DNA from: Caryophanales bacterium UBA5455
GTDB lineage: Bacteria > Bacillota_I > Bacilli_A > RFN20 > CAG-826
Length of the DNA: 32,119 bases
NCBI GenBank assembly: GCA_002427365.1
Contig: DIQT01000011.1
Span: forward strand, 38,109-70,227
Direction: 5' to 3'
Shown here: piece after piece, positions 16,551-27,354 of the stretch
Position numbering within the stretch: the stretch's first letter is position 1
Layout: the number at the start of each line of letters is the position of its first letter
Position numbers and translations under genes: made by a program
The notes under the pieces: generated by a model
Seen by the model: the letters and a program-made list of their open reading frames with translations, nothing else
Told to the model about the DNA's origin: nothing
The model's database searches: none

Positions 16551-16626
16551 GAACCGTTAGCTCAGTTGGCAGAGCAATTGACTCTTAATCAATGGGTCGC
16601 GGGTTCGAATCCCTCACGGTTCACCA
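16551..16626 (+). tRNA. tRNA-Lys, anticodon CUU
   Basis: The 76-base gene folds into a full cloverleaf. The acceptor GAACCGT pairs with ACGGTTC, the D-stem is GCTC/GAGC, the anticodon stem is ATTGA/TCAAT, and the loop CTCTTAA gives anticodon CTT, which reads AAG. CCA is encoded. One oddity is a C-T mismatch in the T-stem (GCGGG against CCCTC, positions 50-64). It is flanked by its own promoter and terminator, so it is a single-gene transcript. Confidence 0.96.
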
Positions 16627-16639
16627 TTATAAAATTAAG

Positions 16640-16667
16640 TCCCATCTGAACTTAGGTGGGATTTTTT
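16640..16667 (+). terminator. Intrinsic terminator after tRNA-Lys
   Basis: TCCCATCT pairs with AGGTGGGA (eight pairs, one T-G) around GAACTT and runs into six T. Confidence 0.9.
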
Positions 16668-16678
16668 ATTATTTTAAA

Positions 16679-16687
16679 TGGTATAAT
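16679..16687 (+). promoter_or_regulatory. Possible extended -10 promoter for the NERD gene
   Basis: TG-G-TATAAT is a perfect extended -10 element lying between the tRNA terminator and the NERD gene. No good -35 is seen, which is tolerated with an extended -10. Confidence 0.45.
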
Positions 16688-16750
16688 TTAACTACCGACC
16701 ATTTATCTTATAAAGCGCTTATTAGTTAATTAACTTTGGAGGCTAAGTCA

Positions 16751-17293
16751 TTGAAATTTTCCCGTTATGTTTTTAGAACAGTTAATTATTTAAACAAACA
16801 TCACCTTAATTCGCCGCGCGTTAAAGGTTTTATTGGTGAAAACCTTGTTAATAGTGTTTTACTTAATGAACCATATAAATTACATAACGTTATTATTACT
16901 GGTAATAAAAAAGCCCAAATCGATCATATTTTAATAAGCAATAAAGGAATTATTGTTATTGAAACAAAAAACTATCAAGGCTTAATTAACGGTAAAGTAA
17001 ACGAAAAATATTGGATTCAATATCTTAATAAAAAACAATACGTGTTTTTAAATCCAATACGTCAAAATAATTATCATCTTAATGTCCTCGTGGAACGATA
17101 CCCTAACTATAAAAAGTTCTTTCATTCCGTTATTGTTTTTACGAGAAATGCGCAAGTGATTATAGATGACAAAACAAAAACGATTTATGTCGATGAATTA
17201 GCAAAATATCTTGAAAATACTCCCGATACCGGTTTGACTTTAGCGGAACAAAAAGAGTTATTTGACTCCTTGAGCGCATTTAAACAAGAATAA
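16751..17293 (+). CDS. NERD-domain protein, putative nuclease
   Basis: This 180-residue protein carries a NERD (nuclease-related) domain. Visible landmarks are KGFIGE with E30, QIDHILIS with D58, and the IETKNYQG segment with E71-T-K73, which together match the E...D...ExK catalytic pattern of the restriction-endonuclease-like fold; NPIRQN follows at about 100. The start is taken as TTG at 16751, because TTTGGAGG at 16735-16742 lies eight bases upstream; the TTG at 16736 overlaps that site and has none of its own. The protein is little more than the domain. Its biological role is unknown; processing of DNA or a defence function is possible. It sits alone between the tRNA terminator and the Nudix gene. 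Confidence 0.82.
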   Translation: MKFSRYVFRTVNYLNKHHLNSPRVKGFIGENLVNSVLLNEPYKLHNVIITGNKKAQIDHILISNKGIIVIETKNYQGLINGKVNEKYWIQYLNKKQYVFLNPIRQNNYHLNVLVERYPNYKKFFHSVIVFTRNAQVIIDDKTKTIYVDELAKYLENTPDTGLTLAEQKELFDSLSAFKQE

Positions 17294-17385
17294 ATTAAAA
17301 TCGCGCCCGATCGATGATAGATTAAATTGTGTTTAATAAACTAGTTCATAATTATTTGCTAAAATAAGTAGAAGAGAGGGTTAAA

Positions 17386-17943
17386 ATGTTTAAAGAAACA
17401 ATTGAAAAATATATTCCCCAAAATGAACAAGAAGTAAATGATAAGGAAGCAATGCTAACATTCCTTTTACGAAACGAGGATTCACTAGAGCGAAAGAATA
17501 AGATTGCCCATTTTACAAATAGTGCGATTATCGTTAACCAAAGGAAAGATAAAGTGCTTTTTGTTAATCATTTAATTTATAAGTCGTGGGGCTGGGTCGG
17601 TGGTCATAATGATGGTAATCCTGATTTTCTTGATGTTGTCTTACGGGAAGCGAAAGAAGAAACAGGACTGGAACACGTTTATCCTCTAATTAAGGAACCG
17701 GTCGCGCTTGATAACATATTTGTTCCTAACCACATTAAAAATGGTGCGTTTGTTGGCGACCATATTCATATGAACTTAGCGTATTTACTTGTCGCGGATG
17801 AACACGAACCGCTTAAAATTAATGCAAATGAAAATAGCGGGGTGGCGTGGTTCCCAATTGAAGAGATTTTTAATGTTATTAATGAAGAGCGAATGGTGCC
17901 GATTTATCAAAAAATGTTAAGCGCTCTCCAAAAACTTATTTAA
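17386..17943 (+). CDS. Nudix hydrolase
   Basis: This 185-residue enzyme should hydrolyse a nucleoside diphosphate linked to another group, using divalent metal. The Nudix box runs from GGHNDG to REAKEETGL (about residues 73-96). The catalytic REAxEE core is intact, but the first conserved Glu of Gx5E is replaced (Pro-Asp at that place), as I recall for the GGHxDG-type Nudix subgroup. The N-terminal 40 residues are charged and helical. A binding site GAGAGGG precedes the ATG. The neighbouring genes do not indicate the substrate. No gene-specific name can be given. Confidence 0.88.
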   Translation: MFKETIEKYIPQNEQEVNDKEAMLTFLLRNEDSLERKNKIAHFTNSAIIVNQRKDKVLFVNHLIYKSWGWVGGHNDGNPDFLDVVLREAKEETGLEHVYPLIKEPVALDNIFVPNHIKNGAFVGDHIHMNLAYLLVADEHEPLKINANENSGVAWFPIEEIFNVINEERMVPIYQKMLSALQKLI

Positions 17944-17995
17944 TTTTCCTTTTTTACATATTTCTTTGTATAATTAAGAATAGAGGTGAAACTCC

Positions 17996-18418
17996 ATGGC
18001 ACAACTTAAAATTACTAAAGCTCGGCGATATCTCGCTAGTTTAAAGCGTTCAAAAAATAAATTTGAAACGCGCGAAACGCTTTCGCTTGAATTAGGTTAT
18101 TATCCTGATGTAATTTCTGAAGATTTAGCGTTTCTTGATCCAATGGTCCGCTTAGATTATGATTATAATTTGTTATTATTAATTCCCGCTTTAGAAGCGT
18201 ATGTAGAAAATTTAGCAAAAGAAAGAAAGAAGACAGTGCCGGAACGGCTTAAGAAAAAAGACACGGATGCGTATGATGGGATTGGGGACTTCGTCTATAA
18301 AGAAATGACAATTGGTAAATCGGGTCTAATTAATCGGAACGCCAATCTAAGTGATAAGAAACTAAGAATCTTAATTCGCTTAATTAATATGGAGTTAAAA
18401 CGGCGGAAAGACGAATAA
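17996..18418 (+). CDS. Small protein resembling the Rex N-terminal DNA-binding domain
   Basis: This 140-residue protein is not firmly recognised. Residues about 4-60 (KITKARRYLASLKR, ETLSLELGYYPDVISEDLAFLDP, RLDYDYN) follow the pattern of the winged-helix N-terminus of Rex, where a helix of type RLPxYxRYLxxL, an ELxxxxxxxxxxIRxDxSYFG segment and RGYGYDV occur in that order. The NAD-binding Rossmann half of Rex is missing; instead there is a basic, helical C-terminus (RKKTVPERLKKKD and LIRLINMELKRRKDE). GAGGTGAA precedes the ATG. A TATAAT at 17969-17974 is a possible -10 box. The next gene is nifJ, so a role in redox-related control is tempting but unproven. Confidence 0.5.
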   Translation: MAQLKITKARRYLASLKRSKNKFETRETLSLELGYYPDVISEDLAFLDPMVRLDYDYNLLLLIPALEAYVENLAKERKKTVPERLKKKDTDAYDGIGDFVYKEMTIGKSGLINRNANLSDKKLRILIRLINMELKRRKDE

Positions 18419-18443
18419 AAAAACAATTTTGAAAATATCTAAC

Positions 18444-18474
18444 AGGCGTTAAGAAAATCTTAGCGCCTTTTTTT
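18444..18474 (+). terminator. Intrinsic terminator before nifJ
   Basis: AGGCGTTAAGA pairs with TCTTAGCGCCT (eleven pairs, one G-U) with a 3-base loop and runs into seven T. It separates the Rex-like gene from nifJ. Confidence 0.93.
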
Positions 18475-18522
18475 ATATTTTATTAGCAAATATCGGCATA
18501 AACATTAAGGAAGTAGTGTATA

Positions 18523-18545
18523 TTATTTGACAAATAAGGTATAAT
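18523..18545 (+). promoter_or_regulatory. nifJ promoter -10 with adjacent 15-bp palindrome
   Basis: TTATTTG-A-CAAATAA (18523-18537) is a perfect palindrome with a single central base. It ends two bases before TATAAT (18540-18545), the likely -10 box. The -35 region at about 18517-18522 is poor, so an operator placed in the spacer is plausible. TTGACA inside the palindrome is only seven bases from the -10 box and cannot pair with it. Confidence 0.5.
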
Positions 18546-18571
18546 AATATTGATTTAGAAAGTGAGGAAAA

Positions 18572-22108
<3,537 letters not shown>

Positions 22109-22122
22109 TTTCTAAATTAATA

Positions 22123-22154
22123 AAAGCCGTTAGTTAATAAACTAGCGGCTTTTT
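22123..22154 (+). terminator. Intrinsic terminator after nifJ
   Basis: AAAGCCGTTAGTT pairs with AACTAGCGGCTTT (thirteen pairs, one G-U) around AATA, with further T after it. It starts 15 bases after the nifJ stop codon. Confidence 0.93.
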
Positions 22155-22162
22155 ACTAGCAA

Positions 22163-22186
22163 AAAAGCCATCAAACGATGGCTTTT
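22163..22186 (-). terminator. Terminator of tRNA-Pro
   Basis: AAAAGCCATC and GATGGCTTTT form a perfect 10-bp stem around a 4-base loop. Read on the - strand it is followed by a run of T (six A on the + strand at 22161-22166) and lies just past the 3' end of tRNA-Pro. It could also act on + strand transcripts, giving nifJ a second stop. Confidence 0.85.
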
Positions 22187-22196
22187 CTTTTAAAAA

Positions 22197-22273
<77 letters not shown>

Positions 22274-22287
22274 CTATTAGCCTTTAT

Positions 22288-22315
22288 ATTATAGCGAAAT
22301 TATCGCTTTTTGCAA
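22288..22315 (-). promoter_or_regulatory. Promoter of tRNA-Pro
   Basis: On the - strand, TTGCAA (22310-22315) and TATAAT (22288-22293) are 16 bases apart, about 15 bases upstream of the mature tRNA. The spacer carries a small inverted repeat, AGCGA with TCGCT. Confidence 0.78.
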
Positions 22316-22349
22316 TATAAACCACCAGAAGAATGTTCTTTAGCGTTAA

Positions 22350-22385
22350 TTTACAAAACAGTGCCTATATAGTGTAAAATTACAC
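22350..22385 (+). promoter_or_regulatory. Possible uvrA promoter with overlapping palindrome
   Basis: TTTACA (22350-22355) and TAAAAT (22375-22380) are 19 bases apart, a weak pair. The -10 box lies inside a perfect inverted repeat, GTGTAA-AA-TTACAC (22372-22385). The overlap suggests an operator; it does not match the Bacillus LexA box. Confidence 0.4.
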
Positions 22386-22400
22386 CCGAGGATGCAAGTG

Positions 22401-25250
22401 ATGAAAAAAGATTTTATTGTAATTAAAGGTGCGCGTGACAACAACTTAAAAAACATTGATGTTGTCGTACCAAAAAACAAATTAGTTGTTTTTACAGGCG
22501 TAAGTGGCTCGGGTAAATCAACATTAGCGTTTGATACATTATATAACGAAGGCCGTAGGCGCTATGTTGAAAGTTTATCTTCCTATGCCCGGCAATTTTT
22601 AGGTGGCATTGAAAAACCGGATGTTGATAGTATTGAAGGTCTTTCCCCCGCGATTGCGATTGAACAAAAGACAACATCAAATAATCCTCGTTCAACCGTT
22701 GGAACAACAACGGAAATTTATGATTATTTACGGTTATTATATGCGCGTGTTGGTACTCCCTATTGTCCAAATCATCACATTCCGATTAAAGCGTTTAGTG
22801 TTCCGCAAATTACTGACCTTATTTATGAACATCCAGATAATTCGCGTCTCCAAATTTTAGCGCCGATCGTCCGTGATGAAAAAGGCACACATAAAGAAAC
22901 ACTGGCCAAAATTCGGGCCCAAGGGTTTGAACGGTTACGCGTTGATGGTAAACAAGTTCGAATTAGTGAACTAGAACCATTAGAAAAAAATACGCGGCAC
23001 ACAATTGAAATTATTGTTGACCGGATTGCTTTAAAAGAAAGTGCTAAAAGTCGAATTTATGATGCCTTAATGCTCGCACTTGATTGGGGAAGAGGGTATG
23101 TACGGGTTATTATTAATAACGAAGAACGCTTCTTTTCGACACATCACGCTTGCCCGTTTTGTGGCTTTAGTGTTCCTAAACTTGAACCGCGGCTCTTTTC
23201 GTTTAATGCTCCGTTAGGTTGCTGTCCGGATTGTAATGGTTTAGGTGTTAAACAAGAACTTGACCCAGAACTATTAATTCCTGATGATAGTTTAACACTT
23301 AATGAAGGGGCGATTGAATATTATAAAAACATTGTTGGTTCGCAAAATCTTGAATGGCAAGATTTTATGAAATTAACCGACTTATACGGGATTAACCGTG
23401 ATGTTCCTTATAAAAATTTAAGCACAAAAGATAAAGATATCATTTTAAATGGGTCACCCAAACAACATAGTTATGTTATTAAAAGTTCCTCAGGCAATTT
23501 AAATCACCGGAATGGTTATATTGAAGGTGTTAAAACACGGGTGGAACGGCTCTATCACGATACAACAAGTGAATTTATGCGGACGTATTACGCGAAATTT
23601 TTACGGGACAAAGAATGTACGACATGTCATGGTTCGCGACTTAATGAACAAGCAATGAGCGTGCAAATTGCTGGTAAAAACATTTATGAAGTAACAAAGT
23701 TATCAATTAAAAAAGCACATGAATTTATTTTAGATTGTGAAGCAAGCTTTACCCCGATGGAAAAAGAAATTGCCCGGCTTATTTTAATTGAATTAAAACA
23801 ACGCTTTGAATTTCTTCTTAATGTTGGTCTTGATTATTTAACGCTCGACCGGCTAGCGGGAACGTTATCTGGTGGGGAAGCGCAACGGATTCGTCTTGCC
23901 ACCCAAATCGGTTCAAAATTAAATGGGGTTTTGTATGTGTTAGATGAACCTTCGATTGGTTTACATCAAAAAGATAATACTCAACTTATTAACACATTAA
24001 AAGACATGGTTAACCTAGGCAATACACTTGTCGTTGTTGAACATGATGAAGATACAATTTTAGCGGCGGACCATATTATTGATATTGGTCCAGGCGCTGG
24101 TGTGCATGGAGGAGAAATTGTCGCAAGTGGAACAGCGGAAGACATTAAAAACGAACCAAAGTCCATTACCGGTCAATATTTAAGTGGGAAAAAATTTATT
24201 CCTTTACCTCCGGCGAGATTAAAAGGTAACGGTCAAGCGCTTGTTGTAAAAGGCGCTAGACAAAATAACTTAAAAAACATCGATGTTTCATTTCCGCTTG
24301 GCAAATTTATTTGTGTAACTGGGGTTAGTGGCTCAGGTAAATCAAGTTTAGTTAATGAAATTTTATATAAAGCAGTGAAAAAAGCACTATATAATAGTCG
24401 CGATGAACAAGGCGATTTCGATTCAATTGAAGGGTTAGAATATATTGATAAAGTTATTGATATTTCCCAAGATCCAATTGGCCGAACACCGCGGTCAAAT
24501 CCGGCAACATATACGAAGACGTTTGATGAAATTCGTGAGTTATTTGCAAATACAATTGAAGCAAAATCACGGGGTTTTGATAAGGGAACATTCTCTTTTA
24601 ACGTTAAAGGGGGTCGGTGTGAAGTTTGTGAAGGGGCGGGCGTAACGCGCATTCCAATGAACTTTTTACCAGACGTTTATGTCCGCTGTCATGCGTGTGA
24701 TGGGAAACGCTATAATAACGAAACACTTCAAGTTACATATAAAGGCAAAACGATTTATGATGTTTTAGAAATGACCGTTGAAGCTGCGGGGGAGTTTTTT
24801 GAAAACCAACCACGTGTTGCGCAAAAAATCAAAACGCTTAATGATGTTGGGCTTGGCTATATTAAATTAGGTCAATCCGCGACAACGTTATCAGGTGGTG
24901 AAGCGCAACGGGTAAAACTCGCTAATGAATTACAAAAGCGGCCCACAGGCAAGAGTTTATATTTACTTGATGAACCAACAACGGGGTTACACGCTAGTGA
25001 CATCGCGCGGCTATTAGTTGTATTACAAGATATCGTTAATAATGGTGATACCGTCATTGTTATTGAACATAATTTAGATGTTATTAAAGTAGCGGACTGG
25101 ATTATCGATTTAGGACCAGATGGCGGCGATGGTGGAGGCTATTTAGTTGCCGAAGGAACACCCGAACAAATTGCTGCAAATCCTAAATCATATACGGGTC
25201 AATATTTAGGCCCCGTTTTAAAGCGGACGAGGGAGTTAATGCAAGCGTAA
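22401..25250 (+). CDS. uvrA: Excinuclease ABC subunit A
   Basis: UvrA, 949 residues, finds bulky DNA damage and loads UvrB in nucleotide excision repair. It has two ABC ATPase halves: Walker A GVSGSGKST near residue 33 and GVSGSGKSS near 640; signatures LSGGEAQRIRLA and LSGGEAQRVKLA; Walker B LYVLDEPSIGLH and LYLLDEPTTGLH. Zinc modules are visible as CPFC...CCPDC in the first half and CEVCEGAG...CHACDG in the second. The start is placed at 22401 because GAGGA (22388-22392) overlaps the earlier ATG at 22392 but is eight bases from this one, and MKKDFIVIKGARDNNLKN is a typical UvrA beginning. uvrB, often the neighbour, is not in the window. Confidence 0.97.
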   Translation: MKKDFIVIKGARDNNLKNIDVVVPKNKLVVFTGVSGSGKSTLAFDTLYNEGRRRYVESLSSYARQFLGGIEKPDVDSIEGLSPAIAIEQKTTSNNPRSTVGTTTEIYDYLRLLYARVGTPYCPNHHIPIKAFSVPQITDLIYEHPDNSRLQILAPIVRDEKGTHKETLAKIRAQGFERLRVDGKQVRISELEPLEKNTRHTIEIIVDRIALKESAKSRIYDALMLALDWGRGYVRVIINNEERFFSTHHACPFCGFSVPKLEPRLFSFNAPLGCCPDCNGLGVKQELDPELLIPDDSLTLNEGAIEYYKNIVGSQNLEWQDFMKLTDLYGINRDVPYKNLSTKDKDIILNGSPKQHSYVIKSSSGNLNHRNGYIEGVKTRVERLYHDTTSEFMRTYYAKFLRDKECTTCHGSRLNEQAMSVQIAGKNIYEVTKLSIKKAHEFILDCEASFTPMEKEIARLILIELKQRFEFLLNVGLDYLTLDRLAGTLSGGEAQRIRLATQIGSKLNGVLYVLDEPSIGLHQKDNTQLINTLKDMVNLGNTLVVVEHDEDTILAADHIIDIGPGAGVHGGEIVASGTAEDIKNEPKSITGQYLSGKKFIPLPPARLKGNGQALVVKGARQNNLKNIDVSFPLGKFICVTGVSGSGKSSLVNEILYKAVKKALYNSRDEQGDFDSIEGLEYIDKVIDISQDPIGRTPRSNPATYTKTFDEIRELFANTIEAKSRGFDKGTFSFNVKGGRCEVCEGAGVTRIPMNFLPDVYVRCHACDGKRYNNETLQVTYKGKTIYDVLEMTVEAAGEFFENQPRVAQKIKTLNDVGLGYIKLGQSATTLSGGEAQRVKLANELQKRPTGKSLYLLDEPTTGLHASDIARLLVVLQDIVNNGDTVIVIEHNLDVIKVADWIIDLGPDGGDGGGYLVAEGTPEQIAANPKSYTGQYLGPVLKRTRELMQA

Positions 25251-25316
25251 AGTTTTGTTAAATAGTAGCCATTATGCTACACTTTTCATAGATTATTGAA
25301 ATGGAGATTGAAAATT

Positions 25317-26717
25317 ATGGGTGGATTAGTTTTATTAATAATCGGTGCGATTATGACTGTAGCCGGATTTGGTGGGTTTGTTTATACATTTCGTGTAATG
25401 AGTAAACCAAAAGAAGAACTTGTTTTAACTTGGAAAAGTAAAATAACGTTAGCCCATATTATTGGCACCGCGTTAATGGCGGTTGGTTTAACACTTGTTT
25501 ATTCAGGTGTTATTATTTGGCAAAAGTTACCATCTTTGCCAGGTTATCAAGCGATGACAATTCTTAGTGGCTTATTGTTAGGGCTAAGTTTTGGCACGTT
25601 TGTTGGATCGTTATTAATCTTTTACTTTTTCCCAAACCCGAGTGAAAAAGTTATAAAACTTACCCGCTTATTAGCGATATTTGGTGGTCTTGCCACGCTT
25701 GGTTTTATCTTTATGTCGCTTGATGGGTTTACGTATTTAGATGCGATTTCATATCCATTAGTTAATAAAATTCCTTTTGGTAATGATAAAGGAATCGCTT
25801 TTTATGCATTATTTATTATTTTGGGCGCTTTAACAACATGGTTTATTGTTGAACAATATTACTTTCGGAAGTATGGTAAAAAAGGTTTAATTGAAAACTT
25901 ATTTTATGTTGGTTTCTTAGCTGGTGTTCTTGGCGCGCGTATTTGGTTCGTTGTTGGCGATTGGAATGTTCGCTTCGCAAGTAACCCAATCGATGCTTTT
26001 AAAATATGGGAAGGTGGCTTAACGATTATTGGTGGGCTCCTTTTTGGCGGACTTGCGGGTATTACCTTCTGGGCAACAAAACGGAAAGAATATCCTCGTG
26101 CAGAAATTTTGGACGTTGTTTTACCAGCGGTTTTAATTGCCCAAGCAATTGGCCGGTGGGGAAATTTCTTTAATCAAGAAGTTTATGGTGCGGCAACGGA
26201 AGTCTGGACGTTCTTACCAAAATTTATTCAAGATCAAATGATAATTTATTCGAGAATTGATGGTTTAACATCGTTTCGTGTTCCTTTATTCTTAATTGAA
26301 AGTTTAATTAATATTGCTGGTTACTTCGTTATTCGCTACGCAATTGGTCGCGGGTTAAAGAAATGGACTCTTCCTGGTGATCAAGGGTTCGCTTACTTTT
26401 TATGGTATGGTGTGACGCGGGCGATTATGGAACCTTTACGTAATCCTGACTATAACATGGGCACAACCGGTAAATGGTCATCAATTCAAGCATATATTTG
26501 GATTGGCTTTGCGCTTATTGCAATTATCGCGAATCATTTAGTTGAACATTTTGCGCATGATAAATGGTATAAAGTTATGGTTGCGCCTAATTATGGCCGG
26601 CCGGTAAAAACCGAAGCAACAATTGCTATAAAAGAAGAAGTTGACGAAGAAAAAGTTGAAGTCGAAAATAACAGTGAAGAAAACACCTGTAATGAGGAAG
26701 AAAACAAACATGAGTAA
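25317..26717 (+). CDS. lgt: Prolipoprotein diacylglyceryl transferase with N-terminal membrane extension
   Basis: Lgt attaches diacylglycerol to the lipobox cysteine of prelipoproteins. The catalytic region is clear: GRWGNFFNQEVYG gives R280, N283, E288 and G291, and TRAIMEPLRNPD gives R368 and E372 in the expected RxxxE spacing; WEGGLTIIGG stands for the HGGL-type motif. The protein is 466 residues, whereas Lgt is usually 260-300. About 140 extra N-terminal residues contain four hydrophobic segments, and a 45-residue acidic tail ends it. The ATG at 25317 is chosen because GGAG (25303-25306) is ten bases away and TTG starts upstream have no site. It overlaps the next gene by eight bases. Lipoproteins elsewhere in this window would be substrates. 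Confidence 0.92.
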   Translation: MGGLVLLIIGAIMTVAGFGGFVYTFRVMSKPKEELVLTWKSKITLAHIIGTALMAVGLTLVYSGVIIWQKLPSLPGYQAMTILSGLLLGLSFGTFVGSLLIFYFFPNPSEKVIKLTRLLAIFGGLATLGFIFMSLDGFTYLDAISYPLVNKIPFGNDKGIAFYALFIILGALTTWFIVEQYYFRKYGKKGLIENLFYVGFLAGVLGARIWFVVGDWNVRFASNPIDAFKIWEGGLTIIGGLLFGGLAGITFWATKRKEYPRAEILDVVLPAVLIAQAIGRWGNFFNQEVYGAATEVWTFLPKFIQDQMIIYSRIDGLTSFRVPLFLIESLINIAGYFVIRYAIGRGLKKWTLPGDQGFAYFLWYGVTRAIMEPLRNPDYNMGTTGKWSSIQAYIWIGFALIAIIANHLVEHFAHDKWYKVMVAPNYGRPVKTEATIAIKEEVDEEKVEVENNSEENTCNEEENKHE

Positions 26718-27354
26718 ACCGTATAAAGTCTTACTGTTTGATATGGATGGTACGCTGGCGGATACGGATTTAATGATTGTCGCCACCTTTATTGATATGT
26801 TTCGAAAATTTCGACCCGATTTTCCAATTACGTTAAAGGAAATCGTTTATTTTTCTGGCCCGCCGATTCTTGAAACTTTAGAACGTTATTTTCCTGATCA
26901 TGAAATTGATTTTATTTGGGGAGAATATATGAAAATATCGCGAGCGTATTATAAAGATTATATTCGTAATTTTCCCGGTGCGCATGATGCGATTAATCAT
27001 TTAAAACTAGCGGGGTATCGTTTAGGAATTATTACGTCCAAAGTATATGATGCGACAATTGAAAGTTTAGAATTATTAGGCTTTGATCCAAATATGTTTG
27101 AAGTAATTATCGGTGCAGATAATGTCAAACACGCTAAGCCGAATGCAGAACCAATGCAAAAAGCGCTCGAATATCTTAAAGTTAAACCAGCCGATGTTCT
27201 TTACATCGGTGATAACGGTTTAGATTATGTCTTTGCCTTTAATTCTGGTGTTGATAGTGCGTTAGTATCGTGGACATTACGAGCACTTGACCCAAAGTTA
27301 ACACCAACATATATTTTTAATTCATATGCTGAACTAGAGGAGGAGTTATTATGA
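26710..27354 (+). CDS. ppaX: HAD-family phosphatase, PpaX-like
   Basis: This 214-residue haloacid dehalogenase-type hydrolase has motif I DMDGT (D11, D13), motif II TSK (109-111), motif III lysine in VKHAKPNAEP (about K143) and motif IV IGDNGLDY (D168). The segment from TSKVYDATIESL to HAKPNAEP reads closely like Bacillus PpaX, a pyrophosphatase acting in the HPr-kinase pathway, and its place directly after lgt is the PpaX position in Bacillus. Phosphoglycolate phosphatase is the alternative. The start ATG at 26710 overlaps the lgt stop (ATGAGTAA), and GAGGAAG precedes it. It ends in TGA and overlaps trxB by four bases (ATGA), so the three genes are translationally coupled. Confidence 0.75.
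   Translation: MSKPYKVLLFDMDGTLADTDLMIVATFIDMFRKFRPDFPITLKEIVYFSGPPILETLERYFPDHEIDFIWGEYMKISRAYYKDYIRNFPGAHDAINHLKLAGYRLGIITSKVYDATIESLELLGFDPNMFEVIIGADNVKHAKPNAEPMQKALEYLKVKPADVLYIGDNGLDYVFAFNSGVDSALVSWTLRALDPKLTPTYIFNSYAELEEELL

Noticed and set aside
18527..18545. TTGACA and TATAAT as a consensus promoter of nifJ
   Set aside because: Both hexamers are perfect but only seven bases apart, which cannot be bound together; the TTGACA is better explained as the centre of a palindrome.
22327..22339. LexA box upstream of uvrA
   Set aside because: AGAA-GAATG-TTCT is a short palindrome, but it does not fit GAAC-N4-GTTC: only the right half matches.
25265..25280. Terminator between uvrA and lgt
   Set aside because: GTAGC and GCTAC can pair, but the stem is only five pairs and is not followed by a U-run.
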